64,000 bases of DNA from Pyrenochaeta sp. MPI-SDFR-AT-0127. Its lineage: Eukaryota > Ascomycota > Dothideomycetes > Pleosporales > Cucurbitariaceae. The stretch is from positions 1 to 64,000 of the forward strand of contig JAGTJM010000068.1 in the NCBI GenBank assembly GCA_020747015.1, read 5' to 3'. The first letter of the stretch is position 1. Each line of letters starts with the position of its first letter. Positions 52,892 to 63,388 of this stretch are shown piece after piece. The notes under the pieces were generated by a model. The model was not told the DNA's origin. It saw only the letters and a program-made list of their open reading frames with translations, and did not search any database. Position numbers and translations under genes: made by a program.

Positions 52892-55800
52892 ATGTACACG
52901 CCCTCACCCGTAGCCATGGAGCCCGTAAACAGCTTCACTGCAGTCTGTCTACGTGCCCCGTGTCCCGTTGCTCCATCGCACAATACACAGTCCCATGCTG
53001 CGCAAGTGGCTTCCATATCTATCCCGCCTGCCCCGTCCCCTGTGCTCCAAGAAGCTGACAGTCCAACGCTAAAGAGGGCATTTTCTACACCTAATTCATC
53101 GTTCCCTTCCAAAAAGCTCGAGCAGTCTTTTACCCACGGCTCCAATCGACCTTGTACCTCGCCGCAAGCCCAACGTTGGTCCACCACTACCGGCAGCCGC
53201 TGCCCTCGATTGGCAACACCCACCAAGACTCGGAGACCCAGCATGGTTCAGACCAGCGCGCGATCCTTCATGCCGATGCCCTCCTTCGGCTCTGTCTTTG
53301 GAGGAGAACTTCACAACGCCGGGCCCCAGGAGCACCCAGACGTAAATGGCGGTTCTGTAGCACGGCCTGCCTCGAGCGGGAACACAATTACCGGCACAGC
53401 TTTTTCATCCTTTCACATGCACCGCGACAGCCGGGATAGCAATTCGACAGGCTCCTCAGATAACTCACCAACTACCACAATCTCGACCATGGACTCGTCC
53501 TCCGTCACGGACCCGTCGCCTGGCCCTTCACCTGAGTCGCCGCTCGCAAAGACAGCAGCAGCATCCTCCTTCGTAGCCGACTTCAGATCAAGAAGAACAG
53601 AAACCAACTCTGGAGACTCGTCACCTAATACCTTCTTCGAGCTCGCACGGCCGACGACGCCGGCAAAGAAGCCGCGGAACCTAAAGAACTTGGGTATCAA
53701 CACGACGTCTTCCCTCAGCAACCTGCGAGCGCACACACCCGCTCCCATTGCCGTGGTTCCCAAGGAGAAGACAAGCTCGGCTCCACCGTCGCCACTCTTC
53801 ATCAAGCCACCCACACCACCAAAGAGGCGGCCTTCGAACCTGAGTTTGACCATTTCGACGCCCGGCAGTACAGAGAACAAACCAGTCCGGCTCATCATTC
53901 CTGCGACACCGTCTTTCAACCGTCCAGCGCTGCGCCATTTCCAGTCATCTCCTTCCTTACCACTATGTTCGCCCAGTACGAATCCCATTGGTGGAATGCA
54001 GCTGCCTCCTCTGCGCCCTCTTGTGACGAACCCCAGCGGTTTGTCCGAGGTGCCATTCGAGATGGAGGAGGAAGAAGACCAAGAACCTAATTTTGACATT
54101 CCTCAGTCTAGGGAAGAGAAGCCTGCGGCGTACCCGAATGGACCGATTTGCATATATGAGGCTGGAGTTTACTTATATTTCGAACCCACTGCCCAGCAGG
54201 CCACTACCTTCGATGCCGTGATCAACGTAGCTAGCGAAGTGAAAGACCCATTTCTCTCATCGGCAACTGATTCGCAAAAAGACATTGATGCTCGAAGGGT
54301 GGACGGCCCGCCAGCTGAGAGTGTCGATTTTGCAACTCTTTCCCAAAGGTCAAAACCCACTACGTCTTTTGGCATGCAAGACAGCTCCCCAACCACACCT
54401 AAAGCTACGCCTACCATGATCATTACCCCGGCGCGTGACGTGGTCATCAACGGCAAGACATGCAGGGCACCAGAGTACATTCATATGCCTTGGGAGCACA
54501 ACACTGACATCGTTCCTGATCTCTACAAGTTGGTGAAGATTATAGACGAAAAAGTTCAACAGGGCCAGCGTGTCCTCATTCATTGCCAGTGTGGTGTCAG
54601 TCGCTCGGCCAGTCTAGTCGTTGCCTATGGCTTGTATAAGGATCCGCAAATGAGCGTACAAGACGCATACGACAGAGCCAAGAAGCGCAGCAGATGGATC
54701 GGACCAAACATGAATCTCATTATGCAGCTCCAGGAATTCCGAAATGGTCTTTTGAGACAAAACGAGAATCGGTCGTATCACAACCAAGGATTCGGCAGAC
54801 GGTCTGCTGGCCTTGCCAGCGCCAGATCTACTGGCACCAACAGATATTCACCTTTCGATAGGGAAACTGCGTCAGGCCCGCGTACACCTCAGACAGCGCC
54901 ACTACCCCCCGACTGCGACATCAGCATGCAGCGTGCCAGCACCGGAAACATGATGGCTATTTCACCAGGTCCACTATCAGCACCCACTGGAGTATTTGCG
55001 CCTGGCTTCCGCCGGTCATGGGACTCCAGCCAGACTCACTTTGATCTTTCCTCGCAGTCAACTCCTACCACGACACCATACGTAGACCCCAAGGGCCACG
55101 TTGTACCAGTCCTTTCAGTCACGGACAATGATGCTTCATCTGCCCCTACTCAGGTTGATGCGACGCCTGAAAGCATACAACCGACCCAGGAGATCAACCT
55201 GCAACCACCCTCCGTTCCTAATTTCTCTCGTCAGCTCCCACTTAGGTCGCTCGACACGCCTGCTGAGTCATTATTGCCCAGCTCGAGAGAAGTTCACCTT
55301 GGACCACCACGCCCACTAGAATTCACCGCATTGAAATCACCTGCTGTAGCAAGTTTCAACATTCCGTCCTTCGCTTCCCAGCAACCTTCTGTTGAGCCCG
55401 AAATCATGTCGCCGATCAAGACTTCATTCGACATTGACCCTTGGCCACGTGGGTATGATTCGAGTCCTCAGCCGTCCCCGCTTCCTTCAAGAGCACAAGA
55501 CGCTGGGGCGCCGCTACAAGCTACGTCGCCAAGAGCTACTGAGTTCCACATGACAGGATTGAGCGCTGACAGCATCGATGAGTCTTACGGTCTGTTGTCG
55601 CCTCGAGCCACTTCCTTTGATCTAAGCAAACCACCAAGGACGCAAACTTCAAATATCGATGTTCAGTCCTTTGAGCAACCAGAGGTCACGTCACCCATTA
55701 CGACACAGTTCCCTAAAGATGTGTTTGGTGGTAGAGACGACATGCTAGACGATGACCTAAAGTCCCCGCGGGCGACAGAATTCCACATGACACCCCTGAA

Positions 55801-56578
55801 GCCGAGGATAGCAGATGAAGATCCGTTTGGATTGACATCTCCAACCAGGGCTGAATTTCATGTTACTCCATTTGCTGGGCCTATTCCAGCAGCACTTAAA
55901 GATCGCGACGAGGACCGACGCCCTTCGTTCCAGGCCATTCTGCCTCCATCCCATCAAACGTTCAATGGCTTTGCTTCACTGGACGGCACGGCCAAGACGC
56001 AACCGATTTTTGAGCCATTTGCGTCGACATTTACTTTTGCTCCGGTGCAAAGTACACCACCCGAGTTACACATTGGTGGATTGAGCACCTCCAACGAGAC
56101 ACAGACCATGGCCTCCGTAGAGCCAGCCGTGCCGAGCATGGAAAGTCTGCCAACAGTGCCCGCAACTCCCCGGACGCCTAATCATGCCTTCCTGTCGACT
56201 CCAGCAAAAGCCATCCGCACGAGATTTTCTTCTCCCAACTTACGCGAGCAGCGGAAGTTGCACAAGCTGCAAACAGAAATCAAGTCCAAGCTTCCAAAAC
56301 CTGCCGTAACTCAGCACGCTGCAGATGATATTGACGCTCTCATGTCTCCACGTGCTGAAGAATTCACAAGGAACCCTTTCCACTTCGATCTCTGCGCGTC
56401 CGGTGATGATAACAGCCCAGCTTCCTCAAACGAAACCATCAAGGACGGACGCAACGGACATGATTGGGCGGAGCCTTTGCCTCGTCAATGGACTCCCGAA
56501 AAGGCTACGGTCGATCCTCGAAGTCCGGTCCAGACGGGAAGTAGCCCCATTGTTCGGAACATCTGGGATGTACTTTGA
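52892..56578 (+). CDS. Large dual-specificity phosphatase (Msg5-type MAPK phosphatase)
   Basis: A single exon of 1228 residues. The first 410 residues are Ser/Thr/Pro-rich with many SP and TP sites. The phosphatase domain runs from about residue 415 (GPICIYEAGVYLYFEP) to about 625, with a disordered insert (about 455-510) inside it. The active-site loop HCQCGVSRSAS holds Cys565 and Arg571 (C-x5-R). The DSP recognition end is PNMNLIMQLQEFRNGLL. The tail of about 600 residues is disordered and contains seven S-P-x-x-T/E-x-F motifs. By architecture it matches fungal Msg5-like phosphatases that remove phosphate from Tyr and Thr of MAP kinases in the cell-wall or mating pathways; the target is inferred. 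The long leader suggests translational control. Confidence 0.9.
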   Translation: MYTPSPVAMEPVNSFTAVCLRAPCPVAPSHNTQSHAAQVASISIPPAPSPVLQEADSPTLKRAFSTPNSSFPSKKLEQSFTHGSNRPCTSPQAQRWSTTTGSRCPRLATPTKTRRPSMVQTSARSFMPMPSFGSVFGGELHNAGPQEHPDVNGGSVARPASSGNTITGTAFSSFHMHRDSRDSNSTGSSDNSPTTTISTMDSSSVTDPSPGPSPESPLAKTAAASSFVADFRSRRTETNSGDSSPNTFFELARPTTPAKKPRNLKNLGINTTSSLSNLRAHTPAPIAVVPKEKTSSAPPSPLFIKPPTPPKRRPSNLSLTISTPGSTENKPVRLIIPATPSFNRPALRHFQSSPSLPLCSPSTNPIGGMQLPPLRPLVTNPSGLSEVPFEMEEEEDQEPNFDIPQSREEKPAAYPNGPICIYEAGVYLYFEPTAQQATTFDAVINVASEVKDPFLSSATDSQKDIDARRVDGPPAESVDFATLSQRSKPTTSFGMQDSSPTTPKATPTMIITPARDVVINGKTCRAPEYIHMPWEHNTDIVPDLYKLVKIIDEKVQQGQRVLIHCQCGVSRSASLVVAYGLYKDPQMSVQDAYDRAKKRSRWIGPNMNLIMQLQEFRNGLLRQNENRSYHNQGFGRRSAGLASARSTGTNRYSPFDRETASGPRTPQTAPLPPDCDISMQRASTGNMMAISPGPLSAPTGVFAPGFRRSWDSSQTHFDLSSQSTPTTTPYVDPKGHVVPVLSVTDNDASSAPTQVDATPESIQPTQEINLQPPSVPNFSRQLPLRSLDTPAESLLPSSREVHLGPPRPLEFTALKSPAVASFNIPSFASQQPSVEPEIMSPIKTSFDIDPWPRGYDSSPQPSPLPSRAQDAGAPLQATSPRATEFHMTGLSADSIDESYGLLSPRATSFDLSKPPRTQTSNIDVQSFEQPEVTSPITTQFPKDVFGGRDDMLDDDLKSPRATEFHMTPLKPRIADEDPFGLTSPTRAEFHVTPFAGPIPAALKDRDEDRRPSFQAILPPSHQTFNGFASLDGTAKTQPIFEPFASTFTFAPVQSTPPELHIGGLSTSNETQTMASVEPAVPSMESLPTVPATPRTPNHAFLSTPAKAIRTRFSSPNLREQRKLHKLQTEIKSKLPKPAVTQHAADDIDALMSPRAEEFTRNPFHFDLCASGDDNSPASSNETIKDGRNGHDWAEPLPRQWTPEKATVDPRSPVQTGSSPIVRNIWDVL

Positions 56579-58831
56579 GCACCAGGACACGTTGTTAAAC
56601 TCTAACCCGCCAGACCAAATAATCGGCCAGAAAAGCGGAGTAGATTCCGACTTGCTTGTCAAGTTAAACTTCTCGGAGGATACATCTTACGCACAAAGTT
56701 TGGTGGCTTTGGCCATCGGAGATTGCGCAACGTCCTCCCGAAGGGTTGACGTTTGGCGCAGTCAAGCCACCAACATATGTGCGCACACCACTCGCAGTGT
56801 CTGCCCACCCCCTATAAGCGCGCTCAGCCACGTGTTTTGCGTCCTACTCGAAACAAAGGAAGCTAGCCGGATAATTCGGCACTTCTCTTTTCACAACAAA
56901 ACAAAATCTATGCCAGCACATGGCCCATTTCCTTGCCGTCAGACATTTCATTTTTTTTTCGCTTCCAAGCTGGCGCACTTGACGGCTCTTACATTCACTT
57001 GTGGAGGGTAACGCGCGTTGAATTACGCATAGTAATGTCCTAGTTTCTAGTATCTAGTACCGCCTCCAACCTCCACATACCCACATTCCTTACCAGGTTT
57101 CATCATCACAATCGACGCTCGCACACATACACCTCACATTCGCTGGTTGTATATCTATCTTATCTCCTCCCATGTTCGAGTCATGGTCTATCGAAGTCAT
57201 GAAGCTACGCGTCCGGCGTATCAATCCTGTTTCCTTGAGTTTTTTTTGTTTCGCCTCTGCCTTCGGGCTTGGGCAGGCTTACAGCAAGCCTTGGCGTTTA
57301 TGGCTATTCAGGAGACAAACAGTAGTTCGCATTGACTACTCGCGTGGAAAATCTCCAGATTCCCTTTTTGGACTATGTCAGGGTGGTACAAAGGGAAATA
57401 TGTAAATGAAATGGAATACATATATCCATGATTTCTCGTCCTCCTTTGTTGTGACTGTTGTGACTTTGTAACTGCCACCCCGTCAGCTAGAAAATCCCTA
57501 AAACTACCGAGTGAGTGACCATGGTCGTATTGCTCTATGTTCACGTACACAACGCGTCCGCAACTCAACTACTATTTCGACTCTGGTTTGCACCGGATAA
57601 GGAACTTTTATAGAAATTCTAAGGCTTCCATGCCGCGATGGCACGCTTGGTTGCGCCGCCCAACCTTTCACCTTATCCTCGGATGAGCGACCAAGGCGAG
57701 AATTCTGGGGTCATCCCCCCAAAAAAATTGAAGTGGGACGGGAGAACGGCTGCTAAAAATAGCGGCGTGACGCTCTTCAGACATAGCCAACTCCAAGATT
57801 TCCAATTTGAAGAAAAATGGTAGACCTGAGCGACAGATTGGTTAGGCGTTGACGAATGACGAGCGGTATTTCTCGGCTTGGCAACCAAACCAATTTTCGA
57901 ATTTTACTCAAAACCCGGGCAGTAGGCGCAAGACGTCAGTACTGGTCTCCATGTGCGTTCGCCTAATTAGCTTCTTCCTTGACAACTACATTAAACAAAA
58001 CTGCACCACAGATCTTCTTGTCAACATGAGGGTCAAGACGAAAGCACAGGTTGGTTCAATAGGTCAGAGGTACAGCCTTTTATGTTGGGGGTTGCAATTA
58101 GACCAATGCGATTGGCGACGGTGTCGAGTCCTGCTGCGGGAGGAACGGTCATCAAGACAAAATATTGTCACGAAGTCAAGCTACTTCAAAGATCTACCGT
58201 GAACCAGCTTTGCACATGATCTTATGGTATACTTTAGTCTCTAGTTATACCATCTATGTTAGAGGTTTACTGGCCCTGGATCAGTCTGCTTCGCCCATGG
58301 TTCGATGTTTGGTATCCAATGACTGTTGCAGATGATGCTCCCCACCCGTAGTTAGGTTTTGACAATTTTCCAATAAGTGTGAAAGCTCGCCGATCTGCGT
58401 TATTTTTTCCTTTATAAGATCATTTATGTCAAAGTCAAAATGTGAAACAATCAGCTTCCTCCAGTGTGAAGCAAACAGCAACCCAAGATCGCACCCGGCT
58501 TCACCTTCACTTCACTTTTAACAATTTGAATGACGCAACCCCAGACCCGTCAGTCCTCTCGCTACTTGGACTCGCCTGTTGCTTCTTTTACCACATTTTG
58601 ACCGTTGAGTGGCACCGATACAAATAATCCACTTCAACGTTCACCACATATCTCCTTCACAGCTGCTACAAACTTACCTACAGCTTCGACTATCACTGCA
58701 GCAGACTCCAAACAAAAACCCCTACGCCTGAGCTGGTACCAGAGCAAGAGGCGCTTTCTACTTTCCGGGCGCTCGCAACTAGTTGTTGCCCTCATACTAT
58801 CTACATTGTCCGCGACGCTTCTCATTCAATC
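56579..58831. other. Intergenic, no gene seen
   Basis: About 2.25 kb. Frames to 228 codons overlap the end of the phosphatase gene but have no domain. The last 230 bp before 58832 are open in other frames; one ends with a hydrophobic run but starts at a TTG, so it is not supported. Confidence 0.4.
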
Positions 58832-60937
58832 ATGAACGCACGCACGGAGAACATCAGCGAGAGGGAGAACATGACGATAGTGGAAGAAAAGAGAACCCAT
58901 GATTGCACATCCGATCGAGCGACAGAGGATTCACCGCTCTTGCCGTCTGTGTCCACCGCTGTTGTCACTGAATCACATGATACGCAGCCCACAGAAGAAG
59001 TACATCGCCAGGTCCTTCTCCACTCACTTTCAGATTCCGATAATCAGAATTGCACAGGTGTATTCACGCCGTCATCACCGCTTCCTGACCGCAAGGACCC
59101 AAACACGGAGATGTCCACCCCAGCTTTGGCTGTCGCTCTCTTAGACCACGCACCTGCCTTGTACACGCCATCCAATACAGCTCCTTCCCCCGATCGTGCA
59201 CTCTCACGCCTCATCTCCCAGAGCTTCCCCGGCCAAAATAAGGATGCAAAGCATACCCACTACAAGCGCGGCAGGATCTTCGTGAAGACTCAGCAGAGAA
59301 TGCAGATGAAGACCAAGAAGATGTCCGTTATCGCCTCACGTGGCCACGGTCGTGCAAACTATGTCCCGTCTAGGCGCACAAGGCCTCCGTTGCTTAAACG
59401 CCGGTATAGCATCGAGGTCATTACCAAGAACTGGGAAAACTGGAAAAAGCCTGGTTGGGAACAAGGAGATTCTGCTGAGGTATGTATTCAAGTCGGCTTA
59501 AATTTGACAGAGCACTCGAGAGCTCAGCAGAAACGAGATCCTGATGAATTGTCACAGATCAAATACACAGTGCCTCAATACCACGAGAACGAACCTCTGG
59601 TGCAACCCAACCCACCTGAAACTCTGCCGGATCCTCGTCGCTACATCACATTTAGTTTCCATCATGCGCTAAGGCCTCCCTGCAATGATGAAATTTATCT
59701 CGAATTGGGGGATGCCACAATCCGGAATGATGCTTTCCTGTATATTGGAGTTACCGACTGGACTTGTGGTCTTGAGGCGTGGATGCGCGGCGAAAGCATT
59801 GACATGGCCTTGGAAGTTCTCCGAAGAGATCAGGACTGCGATGATTACAGCATTGACATCGCAAACTCCAACAGCGCCCAGGTATTCTATTTAGCAGCTA
59901 TGTGCAATGATGGCTCCAGTAGAGAGTATGATGAGTATCGAATTCGCTTTCACAACAAGCGGTGGATCTTTGTCGTCATCAACGATGCTTTCGGAGGCGT
60001 CGAGAATAATGGCACCAAAGGCAGCCATTGGTCTCTTGTCGCCCTGGACCGTATACACAAGACCGTACACTACTATGACTCCCTTTACATTAACTGGGAA
60101 GCAAATCGGGCCATCGGTCACGATGTCGGTAAGGGTTTACTTCTCATCCTCGATGAAGACATGAGCCGATGGGCCTTTCGGCCAGAATGGAACAGTCCAA
60201 GCCAGGTGCATGACAATTTAGCCGTGGGAGATATTGGGCCGTGTGGTCCTTTCGTCTACAGGATGACAGAGATGTTAATTGAACACATCAAGTACCATTA
60301 CGACAATGGAAGTGTTTTCAAGTGTTCTCTCGGGTTGCCAGAGGACTTCAATGCTCAATTTGGGCAACTGTTTCATTCTAAGCTTGTGCGCCAAGCAATA
60401 CAGCATTCCATAGCACAGTGGAAGTGTCGCATAGATACTTCTCATTTCATGCACGAGCACGACCGAATCGCTGTGCGAGATGAATCTGTCATCCTAAGTG
60501 CAGAACCACCGCCTACATTGAACATCTCGCATCAGAGCATCTTCCCCGTTCACCAACAGCAGGATCAGGCGAGAATATACTATCACCACGATCCGACCCC
60601 GTCCCCGGATCTCGTAGATACGGATCAAAAAGTCGCCACAGAGTTAGACGTCGACTTTCTTTACCTTGGTGCGGAAGTCGGACGATGTGAGGATCTCTCG
60701 AGCAGCCGTACTGAGAGCATTCGATTGGGTTCTCCGCAACATCCAGCGATCATTGACGTCAGATCTGAAGCTAATATCTCTCAAGAGCGCGAAATTCGTT
60801 TGCAGATCGAGGATCCTGGAGATTTTAGCAAGCTCTTGCCAACGAACGTTGAAGGGACAAGTATTACAGACACTCCACACATTCCAGTACAACTCGATGA
60901 CGAGGAGGAGCTGCTCGCTGGGACTAAGCTCATCTGA
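58832..60937 (+). CDS. Ulp1/C48-like cysteine protease-fold protein
   Basis: A single exon of 701 residues. The first 270 residues are hydrophilic with Ser/Thr/Pro and a basic patch near 140-190 (RRTRPPLLKRRYS). The Ulp1-like domain spans about 275-540: YLELGDATIRNDAFLYIGVTDWTCGLEAWMRGESIDMAL (substrate-binding half), then WIFVVINDAF, His399 in GSHWSLVALD, Asp416 in VHYYDSLY and Cys471 in GDIGPCGPFVYRM. These match the His-Asp-Cys triad order of SUMO/NEDD8 peptidases. The Gln that normally sits six residues before Cys is Val here. The C-terminus is acidic and disordered. It may deconjugate SUMO or a related tag, but activity is not certain. No signal peptide. Confidence 0.82.
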   Translation: MNARTENISERENMTIVEEKRTHDCTSDRATEDSPLLPSVSTAVVTESHDTQPTEEVHRQVLLHSLSDSDNQNCTGVFTPSSPLPDRKDPNTEMSTPALAVALLDHAPALYTPSNTAPSPDRALSRLISQSFPGQNKDAKHTHYKRGRIFVKTQQRMQMKTKKMSVIASRGHGRANYVPSRRTRPPLLKRRYSIEVITKNWENWKKPGWEQGDSAEVCIQVGLNLTEHSRAQQKRDPDELSQIKYTVPQYHENEPLVQPNPPETLPDPRRYITFSFHHALRPPCNDEIYLELGDATIRNDAFLYIGVTDWTCGLEAWMRGESIDMALEVLRRDQDCDDYSIDIANSNSAQVFYLAAMCNDGSSREYDEYRIRFHNKRWIFVVINDAFGGVENNGTKGSHWSLVALDRIHKTVHYYDSLYINWEANRAIGHDVGKGLLLILDEDMSRWAFRPEWNSPSQVHDNLAVGDIGPCGPFVYRMTEMLIEHIKYHYDNGSVFKCSLGLPEDFNAQFGQLFHSKLVRQAIQHSIAQWKCRIDTSHFMHEHDRIAVRDESVILSAEPPPTLNISHQSIFPVHQQQDQARIYYHHDPTPSPDLVDTDQKVATELDVDFLYLGAEVGRCEDLSSSRTESIRLGSPQHPAIIDVRSEANISQEREIRLQIEDPGDFSKLLPTNVEGTSITDTPHIPVQLDDEEELLAGTKLI

Positions 60938-62013
60938 ACTTTTGAACATGACAAACTGTTGCGGAAGCTAAAAGATGGAGGTTTGGATGGGACGAGCTCG
61001 ACATATGCCAATTCTGGTGTTCCATTTCGGTGATAGGTGGGGAATAATCTACGACCTATCAAGAACTAAGCTTCTAATTCGAAAACAAAATTAAACTTCG
61101 AGGCTTTACATGTTGTTCATCATACGGGCAGCTCAAGAAGTCTCGAATACTTAGGCCTCACGCATGGGGTGATAGCAAGAAAGCTAAATAGGGTCAAGTA
61201 TGGTACTCGAAGTGTCGCGCTTTGGAGCATATCAATCTGGGGCGTTATTTTGGTGTTATAACATTGAGTCGATATGTCGATCTAGCTCAATGATGGAAAT
61301 GAGAAGCGTTTTAGGTAGTTCAACGTAGAGCTGGGTGGCGGGCGTTGAATTTCACAAATGGGCACAAAGAGCCTCTGACATGACAACGGCACCCTTACAC
61401 TAACATGGTGAGACCAAATAGGATTCATAACCAACTTCACATCTCTAAATATAACTGAATTCGCTTTGGTGAAGGAGTAGCACATCTATTCAGTTGGATA
61501 TTATCTATAGTTATACTATGATAAGCACTTCTTGCACCCAGATCCGACAATTTTACACAATCTGAAGCGCCAGCCGATCTAGTGTGACCATTTACAACAC
61601 ATAGAGACTCATGACCCGTCTTTGATGTTCTTGGTGTTAGTGAGTCATCTGTAGTGGACAGGTTTGGGAAGTTATCATTTCAATATGCTCCACCTTTGGC
61701 TTGATCAATGCATGGTGAAGTCAAATGTATACTGCATCGAGAGAACTGCAAGGAAAAGATAGCACAAACGCATATGCTTATGGGGGTAATCACCATTTAA
61801 TTGAGATAACTCCGAGAATCATGAGTGTCCTTTGGAGCCAGTAAAGTCGACCGAGAATTTTAAAATATATTTGTTTAAAATCAATGTGCTCGTTAGGTTG
61901 AAAATTGATAATGTTGCGTATTTGTTTCACGATATTTGTGCGAAATGCCGCAAATATGAGGATGATCTTGCTTTGTATTAAAATCTTTGTACGCAATATA
62001 AAGATCCAACTCT
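60938..62013. other. Intergenic between convergent genes
   Basis: AT-rich 3' flanks of the Ulp1-like gene (+) and the M20 peptidase gene (-). Short frames only. Confidence 0.4.
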
Positions 62014-63303
62014 CTAAACATCCTCAAGTCCACACCATTCAGCGATGAACAAAGCAATTGCTGTCGTGACTCTCTTAATGCTACTAATGCTGACTTTCTC
62101 ATCAAAACCATGCATAGACTCTCCTATCGGTCCATAACACAGCGCCGGGATCTTTTGCTCCAATGCAAATATCCGCGTATCGAGATAAGCTGGCAATGTA
62201 ACATTTTCTAATTCTTTTCCCGTGACTTGCTGGTGCACTTTCCTCAATAGTTCTTCTGCTTCACTACCGGGCTCCAGAACGTATCCTTCGGCAAAGAATC
62301 CGTTCCAGGTCAACTTTGGCGGCGAGTCCCGAAGGAAAGAATCCGTTGTTGATGCCTTCTGAATTGTGCTTTCGATTCGATCAGCTACTTCTTGGGCTTT
62401 GACGCCCGGGAAGAGCGCGACACGGCAATCAATTGTGCACCAGGCTGGCACTGAACTTGCCCAGTCTCCGCCTTCGATCATGGCAACGTTGAGGCTGATA
62501 GGTTGATCTAGTTGTTCAAAGTATAGCCTTCCTTTCTTTTGGTCATTCATCTCTTTCTCCAACTCCTTCAATGCGCCCACAATTTTCCATATGGATTCGA
62601 TGGCATTGGAACCCTCCTTCGCTTTTAGTACGTGAACGGGTCGGCCGGCGACCGCGACCTTGAACCATATAACACCAACATTGGCCCGGACAAGTAGCTC
62701 GTTGGTCGGCTCTGGAATCAAGACAGCATCAGCCGTGTACCCCGCCAGATGAGCAGTCATAGTGCCGTTGCCAGTTGACTCCTCTTCTGGTACAGATTCG
62801 ATGATGACTTTGGACGCTGGCTGCTTTCCGATGCTGCGCAATGCATCCAAGGCAAATAAATTGGACACGGCACCCGCAAGCATATCACCGCTCCCACGAC
62901 CATACAGCCAATCGCCTTCTATCAAGCCAGAGTATGGGTCGTTCGTCCATAGCTCTACGGGTCCAGTCGGAACGATATCAATATGCCCATTCAGGATTAA
63001 ACTCTTTCCGCCCGGCGTGGTGGATTTGGGCTCGTGAACTCCAATTACTACGGGTGCCTTGGAGTGCTGTGCGCTAAATTTTCCGGCTCCGGAGTGCTGA
63101 GAGAGCACTTTTTGATCCATCTCGAGTTTCGTAGTCGAGTATCCGCGTTCTGTATATTGACGAAATAGCTCTTCCTGAATCTCGTGCTCTTGGCCACGCT
63201 GACCTCCATATCGGACCACCTTCTGGACAAAGGCGATTTCATCGTCGAAGTTCTTGGCGACTGCAGCTTCGATGGAAGCTTTGATTTCTGGTGAAAGCGG
63301 CAT
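62014..63303 (-). CDS. M20-family metallopeptidase (ArgE/DapE/CPG2 type)
   Basis: A single exon; the ATG at 63303 gives 429 residues. The frame is open to 63501 but the extension is not family-like. Zinc ligands and catalytic residues are in order: GHIDIVP (His and Asp), GRGSGDMLAG (bridging Asp), PEEEST (catalytic Glu and ligand Glu), IPEPT (ligand) and GESMHGFDE (C-terminal His). The lid (dimerisation) domain is inserted in the middle (about residues 215-325), with the GRPVHVLKAKEGSNAIE motif. The form ArgE/DapE/ACY1-like suggests hydrolysis of N-acyl amino acids or a dipeptide. The true substrate cannot be assigned. No signal peptide, so likely cytosolic. Confidence 0.92.
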   Translation of the reverse strand: MPLSPEIKASIEAAVAKNFDDEIAFVQKVVRYGGQRGQEHEIQEELFRQYTERGYSTTKLEMDQKVLSQHSGAGKFSAQHSKAPVVIGVHEPKSTTPGGKSLILNGHIDIVPTGPVELWTNDPYSGLIEGDWLYGRGSGDMLAGAVSNLFALDALRSIGKQPASKVIIESVPEEESTGNGTMTAHLAGYTADAVLIPEPTNELLVRANVGVIWFKVAVAGRPVHVLKAKEGSNAIESIWKIVGALKELEKEMNDQKKGRLYFEQLDQPISLNVAMIEGGDWASSVPAWCTIDCRVALFPGVKAQEVADRIESTIQKASTTDSFLRDSPPKLTWNGFFAEGYVLEPGSEAEELLRKVHQQVTGKELENVTLPAYLDTRIFALEQKIPALCYGPIGESMHGFDEKVSISSIKRVTTAIALFIAEWCGLEDV

Positions 63304-63381
63304 TCTCCTGGATTCGTGATGCAAATCGGGGGAATTGATCGATATGTGAGGACAACGAAGAGATTTTGCTGGAACACATTC

Positions 63382-63388
63382 TATATAA
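63382..63388 (-). promoter_or_regulatory. TATA box candidate
   Basis: TTATATA on the minus strand, about 80 bp before the ATG at 63303; position fits but the spacing is short. Confidence 0.3.
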
